DNA of 64,000 nucleotides from Planococcus citri (taxonomy: Eukaryota; Arthropoda; Insecta; Hemiptera; Pseudococcidae): NCBI RefSeq assembly GCF_950023065.1, contig NC_088680.1, positions 42,520,559 through 42,584,558 on the forward strand. Direction: 5' to 3'. Position 1 is the stretch's first letter. Each line of letters opens with the position of its first letter. This document shows positions 46,111 to 59,860 of the stretch, in pieces. The notes below the pieces were generated by a model, which was not told the DNA's origin, ran no database searches, and worked only from the letters and a program-made list of their open reading frames with translations. The position numbers and the translations under genes were made by a program.

Positions 46111-49100
46111 GATCTATGTAAACAGCAGTAAGTACATAACTCAATCGTATTGCGTATAAAAGGGAAGGAGATTGAGTAGACCAAGCTACGAGTAATTAAT
46201 CGAAATTAATTGCTTCTCCTATGCCTGATGATTTACCACTTCATCATAGGAGTTTCAGCCAATAAATGGGGAGGTAAAAGAAATAAGAAATAAATTAGAC
46301 GGAAGTGCTTTCATAGTACTAAATGAACGTTTGATGAATTTTCTTAATTTTTTTTGCTTTTCTTTTCTACAGAAATGAAAAAAAATTATCGAATGCGTTT
46401 TTCAGATAAGTATTAATTTTTTATCAAATTTTTTCAAATTCGAAAACTGAATCCCTAAAGCATTATGCCTATAACATTCATATCTAATTCGCAAGCTTTT
46501 CCCTTCAAAGAATTACGAGTACCTGTGGTCATTTTATTATGATGTATATTACTCAACTTCCAACTTCCAAGTTCGAAATTCCTTTTATAATTATTTTCCA
46601 ATAGTCAAGTCGACTGTGAAAAATTTATTTCACCATCTCTAACGTTTATAGAATTTTCTGCAGTTCATTGACGTGAGATAATTTGTTCATTGTATAAAAA
46701 GAACAAACGTATTGAAAATTTTTTATGGCTTTTTAGCATTTCAAGGCAATCTATTTTTTTTCACTCCTCTCTACCTTCTCTTTGAAGCCAATTGATCCCG
46801 TAGATATATTTTTAAAATGATTAACTTGAAATTTTTTCTTCCCAGAGAAAAAGCATTTTTTGTTTCATCGATTCAAAACGTATACAGACAACCATATCTT
46901 TTCGTTCTTTTTCCAAAAAAAAAAAATTATTTACCCAATACTCGAATTTTATATAAGTACGTACCTATATAGTGAAATGACTCGACCCATTTGTTTATAG
47001 AAAGGTTTATGTTACTGAAGAACACGGATCATAGGTAAACAACTTTTACGTTATAAGCTCAATATTATACTACGAGGGGGAAATGGAGGGCGACGTTTTC
47101 GCAGACGTTGAGCCGACTCGGTGTACCTTTTTTAATCTACAGGTAACGTATGGAAACGGTGAAGTGCACCGTAAAATAGTGGGGGCATATTACCGTAAAA
47201 CATAGTACACTCACATTTATACACACACACTCGCAAAACATACGATTACCGATGTATTTTACTGTTTAGAGTGTTTCGAGAGAATCGAGACAAGGCAGGA
47301 AAAAAATCAGTTTCACGCGGGTACCGGCCGGATTAACAACTCTTTTTTGTTTACGTGAAAAATGATTTAAATAATTCGCGCGATGTTTTAATTTTTTTAA
47401 TTCGAATGACGAGAATGTTTTAAAAATTTTTTTTATCAATTTTAAATCGTATATTTCAATTATTTTATTTTTTTAAACTAGACAATAATGACGAACACTG
47501 TTGTGATTAAGTGAGTTGATTTTTTGTTCAATTTTTATATTGATTTATTGTCGCGAGTAACCTGTTGAAGTGTAGAGGAATTTTTTTTTGAAATTTTTTT
47601 GGAATGAAGCCTCGTAATATTGATGAATTGATGAGTTGATTTCCAGTGGAAAATTTCCATCCAAGTTTAAGGTTTATTAATGGTGTTTATTGATGAGGTT
47701 TTATTCAATGGAGTACCTCAATGTTAATTTGTTTGATTAACTATTTAATCATTTTGAATGACTACAATTTTTTTCACCTTTTTTTAACCACGAGTGACAT
47801 TCAAACATTGAATTTTCATCTCAATTTTAATTCTATTTCGACCTATACCTAACTTGGTATTCGTGTGTATCGTTTGTTTAGATGTGGAGTTCTTAATTTT
47901 ATTAATTTTGACAAGCAACAAGTTTCTGCTGAAATGTGCTTCTCGTTAAACTTTATAGTCATGTCCTCGGTACACGATCAAAAAAAATCTACACGTGCAA
48001 TTTCTCATTTAAGTATATTGAATGATCTTTATTCATCTTACATACCTACCTACCAATACATATGGATCAAGGCAACTGTTTTGCCAATATGATAATTAAA
48101 GATGATAATTCAAATTCTGATAACAACGTTCGCTATTCACATTTTGGCAGTGATAAATTGAAATAGAGAATCTCTAAAACTATTTGAATAGAGTGATTCG
48201 TTGTTTGTCTAGTGATAGGTACTTAATAGGTACGAATTTTTAATATTTTTTACTCTTTAGATAACAGAATGAGATTTATGGAATGGGTAGAATTTTTCAT
48301 TATAACATGAAACTCGTGAGGGAATCCTTCAGGTTTTTTTTTTAAGAGGCTGATACCTGCTTGTGTGAAATTTTTACAAAGTTGTATGAAAAATATCTTG
48401 AAATTAATCAATTTTTATCATTTCAATTGATCTAAAATGCTGATAAGAAAGTTACTTAATATGTCTATTAATAGGAAAAATCGTATGCTTTAAAAATTTT
48501 CTTAACGTGTGAGTAATTTTCTTGCATTCTCACAATCAATTTAAGAAATTAGACTCCTCTTCGTTATCCGATATTCCTACCTTATTTTTATTGTTGAACT
48601 ACTTACCTATCAACTATACCTATTCGTAATTTTTGAAATTCATGTAAGTACCTACTTTGTAGAAAGTATATTCTCAATTTCTTCCATTTTCCTTATCTTC
48701 GCGGTTAATTTAGAAAATTATTACGTATCAATCTCAATGTGCAGCCTACATTTTGAAAAGTATTACAAGGTAGGTACTTACGTAATTGAATGAAGATCTA
48801 CATTCATATTTTCTAAACCATCAGTTCACAGAATTCACCATTTACTTCAAAAGCAGGGGAATTTTTTTAAAAGCTCGAAAATTTTTCCATCATTTTGATA
48901 GGTACTGATTACTGTTTTTCTGTAATATCATTTTAATACTCATTTGTACAGCACACAGGTTATTATAACCTTGAGAAGATGGAAAAATGGATGTTGAATA
49001 ATTATTGACTCCTCGTTGATGAGTACCACTTTCCAAAATTTCACGGAGGTTGGCAGTAAATTGGTGTAAAATTATTTCCAAAAATGCATCATGAAGATTT

Positions 49101-49473
49101 TAGATATTTTAGTAAAAATGTAGCCCTCTTTTCCAACCCTAAAAGGTTCAAAATTTCAAATTATCAAAATTCATTTAATATTTTCAAAAAAAAAAACGAT
49201 TTTGAAGGAAAACAGATTTAAAGGGGGGGGGGGGGGGGGGTAATTTCCCTTTCCTCCACACACACATGTCTGAAAATCCTCATGATCTGAACTAAATCTA
49301 AAATACATGTACAGTATGTTTTGGCCCAAAATATTGTATAGTTGGTCGAATTTTCGCAATTTTCAAAAATTCTAAAATATGTACAAATTGGAATTATCTA
49401 TGCCTCTTCCCCTCCCCCAGCTCATTCTTAAGGGGGATTTGGGAGGTCAGCGAATCATTCTCTGAGATCATTT
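46111..49473. other. Long non-coding stretch, nothing recognised
   Basis: AT-rich DNA with GGTACCTA-type words and a run of 18 G at 49223-49240. Around 47080-47340 the sequence is GC-richer, with an 'acag|GTAACG...CACC|GTAAAA' pair that could be a 28-base exon but is too short to support. Confidence 0.4.
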
Positions 49474-49721
49474 GAAGCATACATTTCCAAAACGCACCAA
49501 GTCCAAAAAAATATTGATAAGAAATTCATGGTACTTGGTACAATTATTTCGAAACGTAGAAATGGCCCAAATTGGCTGATTTTTTGATATGTTGTAGCCA
49601 AGACCCTTGGGCACAACATATCAAAAAATCAGCTATTTTGGGCCGCAACTTTATGCTAGATGGCTTTGCAACCTCAGAATCTTTCAAAATGGACTTGGTG
49701 CGTTTTGGAAACGTATGCTTC
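49474..49721. repeat. 248-bp palindrome able to form one long hairpin
   Basis: The ends are inverted copies of GAAGCATAC-TTTCCAAAAC followed by GCACCAAGTCC. The central arms (49564-49595 and 49613-49645) pair for about 32 bases with one or two mismatches, and the 17-base loop itself can pair (GCCAAG...CTTGGGC). No coding capacity and no clear target duplication. Probably a small foldback MITE. Confidence 0.75.
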
Positions 49722-52700
49722 CTGTTTATGCACATACCTATTCTGGTTTCAGGAGCAAAGAAGGTCATGGTAGTGAGAATTCTGATTTTGAAAATTTTGG
49801 GAACATGTAACCTCCATCTACTAAATATTAAAAACACTTTTTTTCGCAATATAACTTTCTCTCTCCTTTCCTTTCCTTCCTTCCTTCCTCCCTCCCTCCA
49901 AGAAACAACTCGAGAGAAGAAAATTTCAAAAAAATATTTTCAAGTTCATTTTACTGTTTCATTGATATGACATTGGATAAGTTAATTTTTTCTCTCAACC
50001 AGATAATTCTTAGCAAATTTCCTCTTCCATTTATTATCTAGTGTACTTTTTTCGGACACTTTCTGAAAAAGAAGCGTCTCGTCTGAGAAGAGATATGTAT
50101 ATACTTGCCGAAAACGGTTTTATTGGGTGAAAACAACACTGTAGCAACATTGTATTGATCTATATCTCCATGAAAAAATTTTAGAATTTGAAAAACGTCA
50201 AAAATTTCTTTAAAAATTCCTCGATGGTCTTTTCAAAAAATGGGAATGAGCATTACAATGGCTTTTAAAAAGGTCGCGAATAAAATTGTGAAATGATGGG
50301 ATTTTTGAGAGAAGGGAAGGAAGGGGTCAAGCATCGATCAAAAAGCTTCTCGCATCTCTGCCAAATTCCTTCCAACCCCCCCCCCCCTTCAACAACCTCC
50401 GAAGATTCTCCAAAGTCATAATACTTTTGTACCCATGAATTTACTTTTTTTTATCTGTTTACGATCTAATAAAAAAAATTCTAGAATGACTAGGTAATTA
50501 AAGAAAAAATGTTCGACCCCTCCCCCTCCCACTCTTTGATTTTGAAACTAACCCATGCGAGAAGGAAAGGGTGGACGAATCAAATTCTGTAATCTAAAAA
50601 TAGTTTAAAATTTACAAATTTAGAAATTATTTTTATCCTTAACCATCCAAGTCAATGATTCATGAGCCTGAGCTTCTGAGAAAATTTAATATTTTGATGA
50701 ATTCCTATAATTTTGCGAAGGTTTCGTGAAAAATAAATTAAATATGAATACCTATAGGCCAACTTCATCTATGTATACCTCTTCTTATCAGGAAATGTTT
50801 CCGAAAATTTAAACATAAGTTGATGAAAATTAACTAGGTAGTATAGGTACACACATCTGTTGGTAAATTATCTAATATGACGTCGTTTTCAATTCTCATT
50901 TTCACCTTTTACCCTTGCTCCTTAAAATTTCCCATGAATATGAATCACAATGTTTTTACCTACATGGTTGTACATAGTAAAATTTATTTTTGAAACACCT
51001 ACAGATAAGTATACGAGTACCTTACGCAATTATTCATCGCAAAAGTTCAACATTTTGAACTTTTTTAAACCCCTCTTGTCACTCTGCGGATTTTTTTCGT
51101 AAACGTAACGTAGGTAATTCAGCTTCTTTAATTTAATCGTTTTCAATAAACTGTGTAATTATTATTATCGTCTCATTTAGGAAGGAATTTGAGCAAATAC
51201 GTATATAAAGTCACGTATACCTAGGTACCTACCTATAACGTATATATTTCATCTTTTTAACCGTGCTATGCTCTGGGAACGTTCTTAATTCTAATTACAC
51301 AATTTGCGATTAAAACTTTGAATTTCTTACAGCAGGGGGCTACTATCTTGAAAAACTTGAAAATGATAATTTTAGAAGCAAATTCTAGTGGAAATTTTGA
51401 AGAAAATATGAAAACAGTTCTCTGGAAAAATGGTCTACATTCAACATGAGAGGCGAGGGGAGTGACAAACAATCTTAAAAACCTTGTTAAAGTTAAACTT
51501 TAAAAAAAAAATTCAATTGATTTTTTTCAACTTTGAAAATTAATTTTAATGTAAATAGGTAGTATGTGGAATAGTTGGTGAGGGGGATGGAGGGTTGTAA
51601 AACTGTTTATTACTATGTATATTTCAACCACACGTCCATTAAAACGATTTTTGTAGCTTACGGAATTCTTCCATTAAAAAATCGTGTTAATTTTCCATCC
51701 AATTCTTGCGATTTTTTTCAAGAAAATTGCATCCATTTTCGCCTCGGCTGGAGACATTTGAACGTGTATTTTTCGATTTTGATCCGTTAGCAACCGTTAA
51801 AAGCGTAATTGGTTTACGGTCAGTGGTCAACTACTCGCTGTGGAGAATATATGCGAGAATTTGATTATTATACAACTGAACAGCGCCAGTTAGTCTTTTA
51901 TGCTGCGTCGAGTACACACATACATAAAATAAAACGTAGTTTCAAAAATTAAAGTACAATAACAATAAATTTTTTATTAGCTTCAAGATGTACATAGAAA
52001 TTTATTTTAGATGCGAAAATTTCTCCTTCATCTCCATATCATTTCCTCGTTCCTATATATAAACGAGAAGATCGAATATCTCTCTTCCCCTTGCCTTTTT
52101 CCCTTCCGCGAAATTTAATTATTACAGCCTGCTCGATGTCACATTTATCGTCGAATTTAATAGTGAACATTTTTCTAAAAAAATTCTTTCTAAAAAAATC
52201 TACATCGAAAAATCTTACTTACGTTTTAGGAATTTACGCTGTGTTGCGGAATTTTCGTCAAAGGTATCACTGTGTTGGGAGTTGTTTGAGGTGAAATTTT
52301 TTTCAACTTGTTCGTAAAAACGCTTTATAATTTTGGAATTTATTACCATAACAGATGTCGTGGATGGTTTTTGCAGCACAGATACACTATTTTGAAATTT
52401 AAATCGTTTATATATGGATTTGGTTTTTTATGCTGGTAAATTGATGAAAACAGATGGAAATCTAATCTGGAATTGTGTTCGTATGTGTATATGGAGTTTT
52501 TTGTGTATATTTCGGTGTTTCGCGTTACACTATGGTATCGAGCTGATATATTTTTTTGCAGTATCGCGAGACATCATAATATGGAGAATTTGAGTACGAG
52601 TAGGTAGAGGTATACGTACTATATACGTGCCTAGGTATTTGAAATGTAAATTTTTTACCATATATCTTACGATTTCGAATAGATTTCTAGTTTGCTTTCT

Positions 52701-54699
52701 CAGTATATGGATACCTACATAGATCTTGATAGGAGAATTAAGTACTGGTGCATAGTTACAAGGTGGTCGACCTGAGAATTTATCAATTTTGCTCATAAAT
52801 ATCAACTCAAAACAAAACAAAAACAATCCGATTCCAAAATTTTCATTAAACACGCACAGGCTACAATACATCGTTGATGAACAAATCGCAATTAAAAATT
52901 CATTAAATGTGGCAACGTCGCAATCTCACGCATTTCAAGTGCAAACCAGGAAGCGTTATTATAAAAAATGTAATTTGCTTCGGTAAAATTTGCAATGATT
53001 GCTGTACCGTAAGTACTTGAAGTACATAATTATAATTAATCGTACTTGTGCCAGTATTTGCAATTTTTTTATAAAAAATGTTTCGTAGTGAAAAAAGTTC
53101 TCAGTGATTACTTTTGGATCGAAAAAAAAGATCGTTCATACTTCCTGTTTATGCAAAAAAATCATGTTCCGAATTGAAAAAAAATTAAAATATAAGTCAT
53201 AAAATTTCAGCTTCAAACGATTTCGAAAAATTGAATTCGAGTTCAAGGGATTACTCTCAACTATTTTCTAGTACCTACCTAAATTGCAATTTTTCAGTTT
53301 TGACTCTTCTTATTGTTAAATTCAGGATCAAACTTGGTGGCAATAGGAGGGAGAGCCAACCTGCCCACTAATTTAACAGATTTGGAAAAATTTAATGTAA
53401 AAATAGTTTGATGAGATTTATTCAACATGAAATTTCAAAAGTCAGGCTGTCAAAAAATGAGTCAATTTATTGACAATTAAAAAAAATTGACCTTGCTAGG
53501 TCAGGGCGTCTCGTCTGTTCTCTCAGAGAAATTATTTCCCCTATTTCCAAAATTTGAATAAATTTGCCATTTTTCTAGATCTTTAAAAATTATCAGTTAC
53601 CCCCAAAATAAAGGTGGGGCATGGGAAAAATAAGATTATTTCAAAAATAAACAGCTGTGAATTTTATTACTTGGGTAATCGAAGAACTTCTGCTGAGTGT
53701 GTACGATGTCAGGATTAGAGGAGGGGAAGGGGCAAGGGGCTCTTATTTTCAGAATTTAAATTTTCTGCCCCTATGGCTAAATTGTTTCTGTTCAGAAAAA
53801 TTTCGATTGAAAATTTGAATACGGCGCTCAACCACATTTTAGGGTCTCTTTTTTGACACCAAAACAAAATTTCACTTCTTTTTAACTGCATTAATGTTCT
53901 ACAATTTTTATTATTAAAATTCCAGCTACCTACTCAAACGTAATTTTTCATCATTTGACGAATTTTGAATAAGTAGATATGTTCATTTTTATTTAAAATT
54001 TGCAGTTTTCTGGCAAAAGGCCCAAAGTGGATGTTATTTCAGCCCTCCGCCTTCCCTATCTTCATGAAAGATTAATTTATAAAAAAAAATGATAAAATTT
54101 GATCCACTTCTATTGAGAAAGGACAAGAACATGAAAAATGGAAATTTTCATAGAATTTTTCTGGTCGAATGTTGACGACATTTTATTATTTTTCAGGTCT
54201 GCCAGAAAATTGGGACCTGGTGCAAATTTTTTCTCTCTTCCCTCACCCATATCTCTGCAGTTCTGCCATATTACATTCAGTCGATCTGAAACTTCCAACA
54301 AAATGCTCTATAAGTTTCCAAAAATTTGGATTTTTTGAAATTTAAACTATTATGGTCAAAAAAGCAAGTTCTAAGTGACGATGGATTTTTGAGTTATTAA
54401 ACAACTCAAAAGTAGATGGAAATCACATTTTTAGTATTCACATTACTTATGCATTTTGAGCAGTTTAAAAAAAAGAGATTTTTGGAAGAAATCGAAATAT
54501 CGTTGAAGCTTCAAGGTCAGTTGAAGGAATTGAAATTTGGTTTCGAGGAATTGATTATAATATTTTAAGAAATAAGTTTTAACCAATTCTATTCAACGAG
54601 TCCTCTTATTTTAAAAATATAAATTTGTTCAAAAAAATAACAATGTTTGTATTTTAAAAATTGTTAAAAATTGAAAAATAACTTCGATCTGCTAATTTT
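49722..54699. other. Long non-coding stretch with simple-sequence tracts
   Basis: A polypyrimidine tract lies at about 49859-49901 (CTTT/CCTT/CCCT) and a run of 12 C at 50376-50387. The rest is AT-rich with no supported gene. Open frames of 60-113 codons here have Lys/Asn/Phe/Ile-rich translations without motifs. Confidence 0.4.
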
Positions 54700-55200
54700 T
54701 TGGGAGGTTTTGGGTGGAGGGGGGGGGGTATTCTCTATCCAAAATTCAACTTTCATTGAAATTGGAACGGGATATATCGAATTTTCGAGTTGAGTATTTT
54801 TTGTTGCTACATATGTTTTTTTTCCAAGAACCGGCGGTTTTTATGTTATTTTCATTCATTGGGGTGGTTGAAATTATTTTAGGGGGAAGAGAGGGAGTCT
54901 TTCAAAAAAATGCAAAGTCACAAAAATTGCTTCAAAACATCTTTTAAACGTTTTATTTGGAATAAATGCAGCCCTATTCAAAATTTAAAATCTTAATTTC
55001 TGTGATTTTTTGAACTAAGTGAAGAGTACTTCTACCTAACCAATCTTATTGTTTCCTTTCGTTTACTTTACTCTTTCCTCATCCCTCTTCCTTATAGTTT
55101 TTCGAGATTCCTTCATTCATTGGAATGGTTGAAATTATATTTTTGGTTTTTTCGGTGGGGGGAGGAGTGAGGGAGGAATTTTTAAATAAAATGGATATCA
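54700..55200 (+). repeat. Imperfect direct repeat about 255 bp apart
   Basis: The block 'tattttcattcattggggtggttgaaattattttagggggaagagagggagt' (about 54847-54900) recurs with changes at about 55110-55175. Each copy is followed by an oligo-A/AAAATGGA stretch and preceded by a T/C-rich one. A run of 10 G starts at 54719. Confidence 0.5.
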
Positions 55201-58200
55201 TGAAAAAAATTCACGGAATCAGCTTCAAAAAATATTTTTCCACATCCTAATAATAGTCAGCTTTAATTGTTCAAAATTTGAAACTTGAAACTTTAATTTC
55301 ATGACTTTTTGAACAACCTGCGTCAAGTCTAGAAAAATTCATCAAAAATCGAAAATTGAAATTCAGCTCTTGAAAATTGGCCTGGTGATGCTTCTGGGAT
55401 GAAAATTTCGATTTTTTCAAGTCCAGTCCGAAAATTATTCTGCCTGTTAGGATAGGTACTTCCTTTGTGAGAAAATTTTCAAGGAAGCATACGATTTGAT
55501 TAGATTAGTTTTCATAATTTCGTTTCCTTTACTTTGCAATTTGCTCCCTTCTTACCCCCTCCCCTCCAAATAGTCTTAAAAATTCCCAAAATTTTAAAAT
55601 TCCGGATGCTCCCTTAAAATTGTAGGTAGGAACCTACAGTAAAATAAATGTTTCCAATTTGGGTCAAATCACTTTACATGAACAGTGGTTCTGTTCAAAC
55701 ATTCAAATGGAGCTGTGTGGTTTTAAAAATTTCAACAAAAAAAATAGTTTTTTTTGGAATGGAATTAAGAGAAGCAAATGTTTAATGTGAACTAAAACAG
55801 ATTCCTTAATTTTTGAAGATGAAATCTCACTTGGCAAAAAATTTGAAATAGTTCAAGGCAAGGTCGTGAGATGAGTCTGCAAAAAAAAGGTCATGTACCT
55901 ACGCTTCTTATCTGTCTGTGGTTTCGACGGAGTTCAATGCAATTACCCAATTAGAAATTATGTCATAGAAAAGTTTCAATTATTTGGGTTGATTTTTTTT
56001 CATCAGGTCCTTCAAATGGAAGGTGAGAGTATCCTCATTTCACAACCTTTTTAAATGTCAACCAGATAGAGTTTTTTCAAACGACCCTTTTTGCATCATT
56101 TTGAATTTTTGAAAAAATATCAAAAAATTCCACCCATTCAAATTCTCACTGCAATGGCCACACTTTCTTTGATTTGACTGCATCCAAATTCAAATCATAA
56201 CAAAAGTTTGACAAAACACCCTACCTCATCGAAAAATTTCGATCAAAATTTCTACACACCTGCATAGGTCGATGATTGTCTACGTCCTCGAATAAATCAG
56301 GTTATTAAGAAAGCAGCAAACAAACCTTCGCGATATTTTTGCTTGCATAGAACAAGGTCTATTATAGGCAGTAGGTGCCCATTTTTATCGGGTATAATTC
56401 GCACCACGTCTCGAAATGCAAATAGCTCGATGCCTAGGACAAATGCGCCGACAACGTACCTAGTGGATCTTTTATTAATTTTTTTTTGTTTCGTTTTTGT
56501 TTTAATTCGATTCATGGTACGGATGTAATCTCGTCTTACCTTGTTTGCAATATCATTGTTGTATTAAATACGCTAATAAAAATAAGCGTGTGCGTGAGAG
56601 AGAAAAGAAGAAACGAAACAAAAAAAAAAACGCTTCCCTTGATATACATAAATGGAGGTCGTCGTAACGATTCGTTGAATTCGTATATAACACCACACAG
56701 CACAGATGCTGATTTCTTCAAACAATAAATACAATCAATTAAGATAATAATGGTAAAAATACGGCGTCAAGACTGCGGGTGGTAACATTTGCCATTTACG
56801 TCTTGGGATTTGAGAAATGTGCGCACGTAGATAGAGAGAAAGATGGGTACCGTACCTAGTACTATTAAAGGGTTAAATATGCTAGATTTGTTGTTCCGGT
56901 TTAAACGTGTCTGGCGATGTAATTAACGCCATAACTAGGTATTTGTGGCAAGCTGCTAGAATTTTGACATTTTTACCTTATTTCGCTAATTAGACATTTT
57001 AACTATGTAGTTTTTCCACGATGCGTATTCATGGAGCTTAGGCCGTGTAAACTTATATTGTTTTATATGAAATTAGACCGCTCGCTGGCGTATGCTACGC
57101 TTTAATGTAGCCATTTTGAAATTTTGACCTCATTTAGTAGGTAGAGATAGAGATACACAACGTATCTACCCTTAAAACTGACATCCATCGTGTATTTATT
57201 TTAACCTTGGCATTTGTTGCGCAGCTCAGGGTGAACTAATAATTTTCATCAGTGAAGGTGATTTTTCCTAAACAGATGAAAAGTGTGGTACCTCTACCTA
57301 CTTACAATAATGTTGACTTAAAAGTTGTCTATGCTATTTAAATGCGAATTTTTATTACAGTCGGCTAATTTTCTATTCGCGAAACGATTTTTTTTTATTA
57401 CTATACCTATCATTTGTTGAATGAAATTAGAGAATCACTACAGCAACCTGTGCCCAGGTGTTGAGGAAAAAACCGCTAATTGGAAAATTTACATTTTTCT
57501 CTTTTTTTTCCTTCTTTATGAAATTTATCTACCTATAATTTGTTCCAAGGTTAAAAATGATAGAATTTTTAAGTAACTAGTTAATATGCCTAGCCTATGT
57601 CGTTTTGTACCGCAGACGCAGATATTTAAGACGGAAGGAGACGAAATCTCGATAATTTTTTGTTGACTTTAACACCGGTAGTTATGAAAATTCAGCAGTG
57701 AAGATATTACTTATTTTTTTCGAATCAGTTTCTCATAGTTTTCATAAGATGAAAATACTAACTTTCATGCTGGTGTAATCGAATCCAGCCCTTTCTGAAT
57801 GCTGAAGGGGGGAAGGGAGGGTCAAGGCTCCAAATATGCATTCCAAAAGTTGAGCACGTGTTTCCGCGAATGAAAAAAATAGTTGGTGAAATTATTAATG
57901 AAAAAAATTAGATTAGGTAAAAACTTAAACTGCTTTTTCAAAGGAAAAAAAATCGTTGAAAAATGAGAAGGTAAGTTTTTTGAAAATAGATCTTTAATCT
58001 TAAGAACTCATTTCGGCAAATTTTAGAAATGATGAAAAAAATCGTTTCTCCAACACTCCTCTCATCTTCTCGAGTCGATAATCTCTCCCTCCACCTTCCC
58101 TTCCTCCCTCCCTCCCAGACAAAATCCGGGCACGAATTTGAATCCAATTGATGGATCAGATTTCAAAGAGTTTTTGTTTTTGTTGGATCAATTTTCAATT

Positions 58201-59585
58201 AGATGTTTTTCGTTTTGATTCTGAAACAATCGATAGGAAAACTGTTCAGGTTATTTGACATTGTCTGTGAGTACCTATTGAATAACCTATGAGTATCACT
58301 TATGAGTAATTTTGAATTTCCAAAGTATAATTTCGATTGGTGTAGATTCATTCAACTAACGTATGACTCGGTTTATGATTCAAAAATACCCATTGCACTA
58401 TATTTGTTTGCATTATTTATTATTTATCTGAATGTGCATGTATCTTACAATGTAGGACTCAATCAAATCTGAAAAATATGTACTTGTGACTTGTGATTGT
58501 GATTCATTTTGAATTTTGATCTGTTCGATGCGGATTCACCGAACTCGGATGAGATTCGGTTCATGATTCATTTACATTTTTTTGCCATTGATAAAAATTC
58601 AGATCCATTCGCAATTACATATTTTTTACAAGAGTTAAAAACAGGAGCGATTAAATCTTCCAAGGAGAGAAAACATTTTCCTCATATCCCTCTTCATCAT
58701 CCCTTCCTATTCGAAAAATCGTGATTTTCTCATAAAAATTCATATTCATCCCCAAATTGATCAAAAATTATAGGGATTAAATAGGTAATTTATGAAATTT
58801 TTTCAGTTTTTTATATGGCTTTTTGGCCAAAAAGCCCATGAGAAAATTCTAAATTGATGTACTAACTTGAGAAAAACTTATTTCTGAAAACTTTCTCCAA
58901 CTAGTTTTTTTTTTCGAAATTTCAAGTTAATTGAAACTATTATTTTTAAAAATATGTAAATCCAAACTAATTATTAAATTGAATTAAATTAAACGATGTG
59001 TTTATGGCTCGCAAGAACACATCAAATGGGGGATGGGAGGGGTGGTGGAGAAGGTAACTAATTCTGGGGCTTTGTCGAAGTGAGAGGTTCGAGTAAATCT
59101 GATTTTTCTTTTCTTTTAAATGTCCCTTCTGTTCCTCATTTCCAAAAAAAAACTTTGAAAAATGGAAGTGTTTAAATGTTTGAGTCAAAATGTTTCAAAA
59201 AATTCAATTTCAAAAAAATTAGTGTTCAATAATAGATATTATAATTCGCTAAAATGAATTTCAAAATATTTTCTCTGGTTTTTTGAAAAACACAGAGTGG
59301 AAAAAAACTGTTTTATGTCCGAGAAAAGTCAGGGCGAAATTTTGGAAAATAGTATTTCAAAAAATCCAATACTGTAATTAATATTTTCCAGATTTTTGAT
59401 TTGAAAAAAAAAATATATAGAACATTCTAAGTTAAGCTTTTAGAAAAATCCCAAATAGGTACTGCAATAACAAACTATCAACATTTTTTTAAAAACCACA
59501 AAATTAATAAAATGTTGGTTAATTTTATTGGAGGGAGGGAGGGGGGGTGATATTGTTTAGCTGAACCGTTCTTTCTACTTTTTTC
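55201..59585. other. Long non-coding stretch, nothing recognised
   Basis: No supported gene. A polypyrimidine tract lies near 58080-58120. The - strand frame at 56515-56297 and the GC-richer patch 56370-56460 have some protein-like character, but no consistent splice sites or family. Confidence 0.4.
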
Positions 59586-59860
59586 TTGCTTTTCTGTCGG
59601 AACTTGCTAAAAAGTCCTACTTTTTGCCAAAATTCCTCAAAAGTCTCACTTTTTTTATTTTTTATTCAAACCTTAAAATTCGATATCTTTAAAACCTTTC
59701 CTTCAGAATTTTTATTTTTTAATTTTTTTTTGCCAATAATTTTCTTGGAAAATGGAAAAATTGTCTTGAGTATAACCCTCTGTCACCCCCTCCCCTTCAA
59801 AAAAAGTTGAAAATTTCTTGCTAAAAGTCTTGCTTTTGCCTGTTCCTGTTTGTTAGACAT
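59586..59860 (+). repeat. Degenerate AT-rich tandem repeat
   Basis: Loose repeats of the 'ttgctaaaaagtcctactttttgccaaaattcctcaaaagtctcac' type, the same family as in XRN1 intron 30 and at 30.3 kb. A purine tract of GGA/GAA triplets follows at about 59889-59926. Confidence 0.5.

Noticed and set aside
56297..56515. - strand frame of 72 codons with protein-like hydrophobic pattern
   Set aside because: No consistent acceptor or donor sites and no recognisable family. The opposite strand is also open, so composition explains it.
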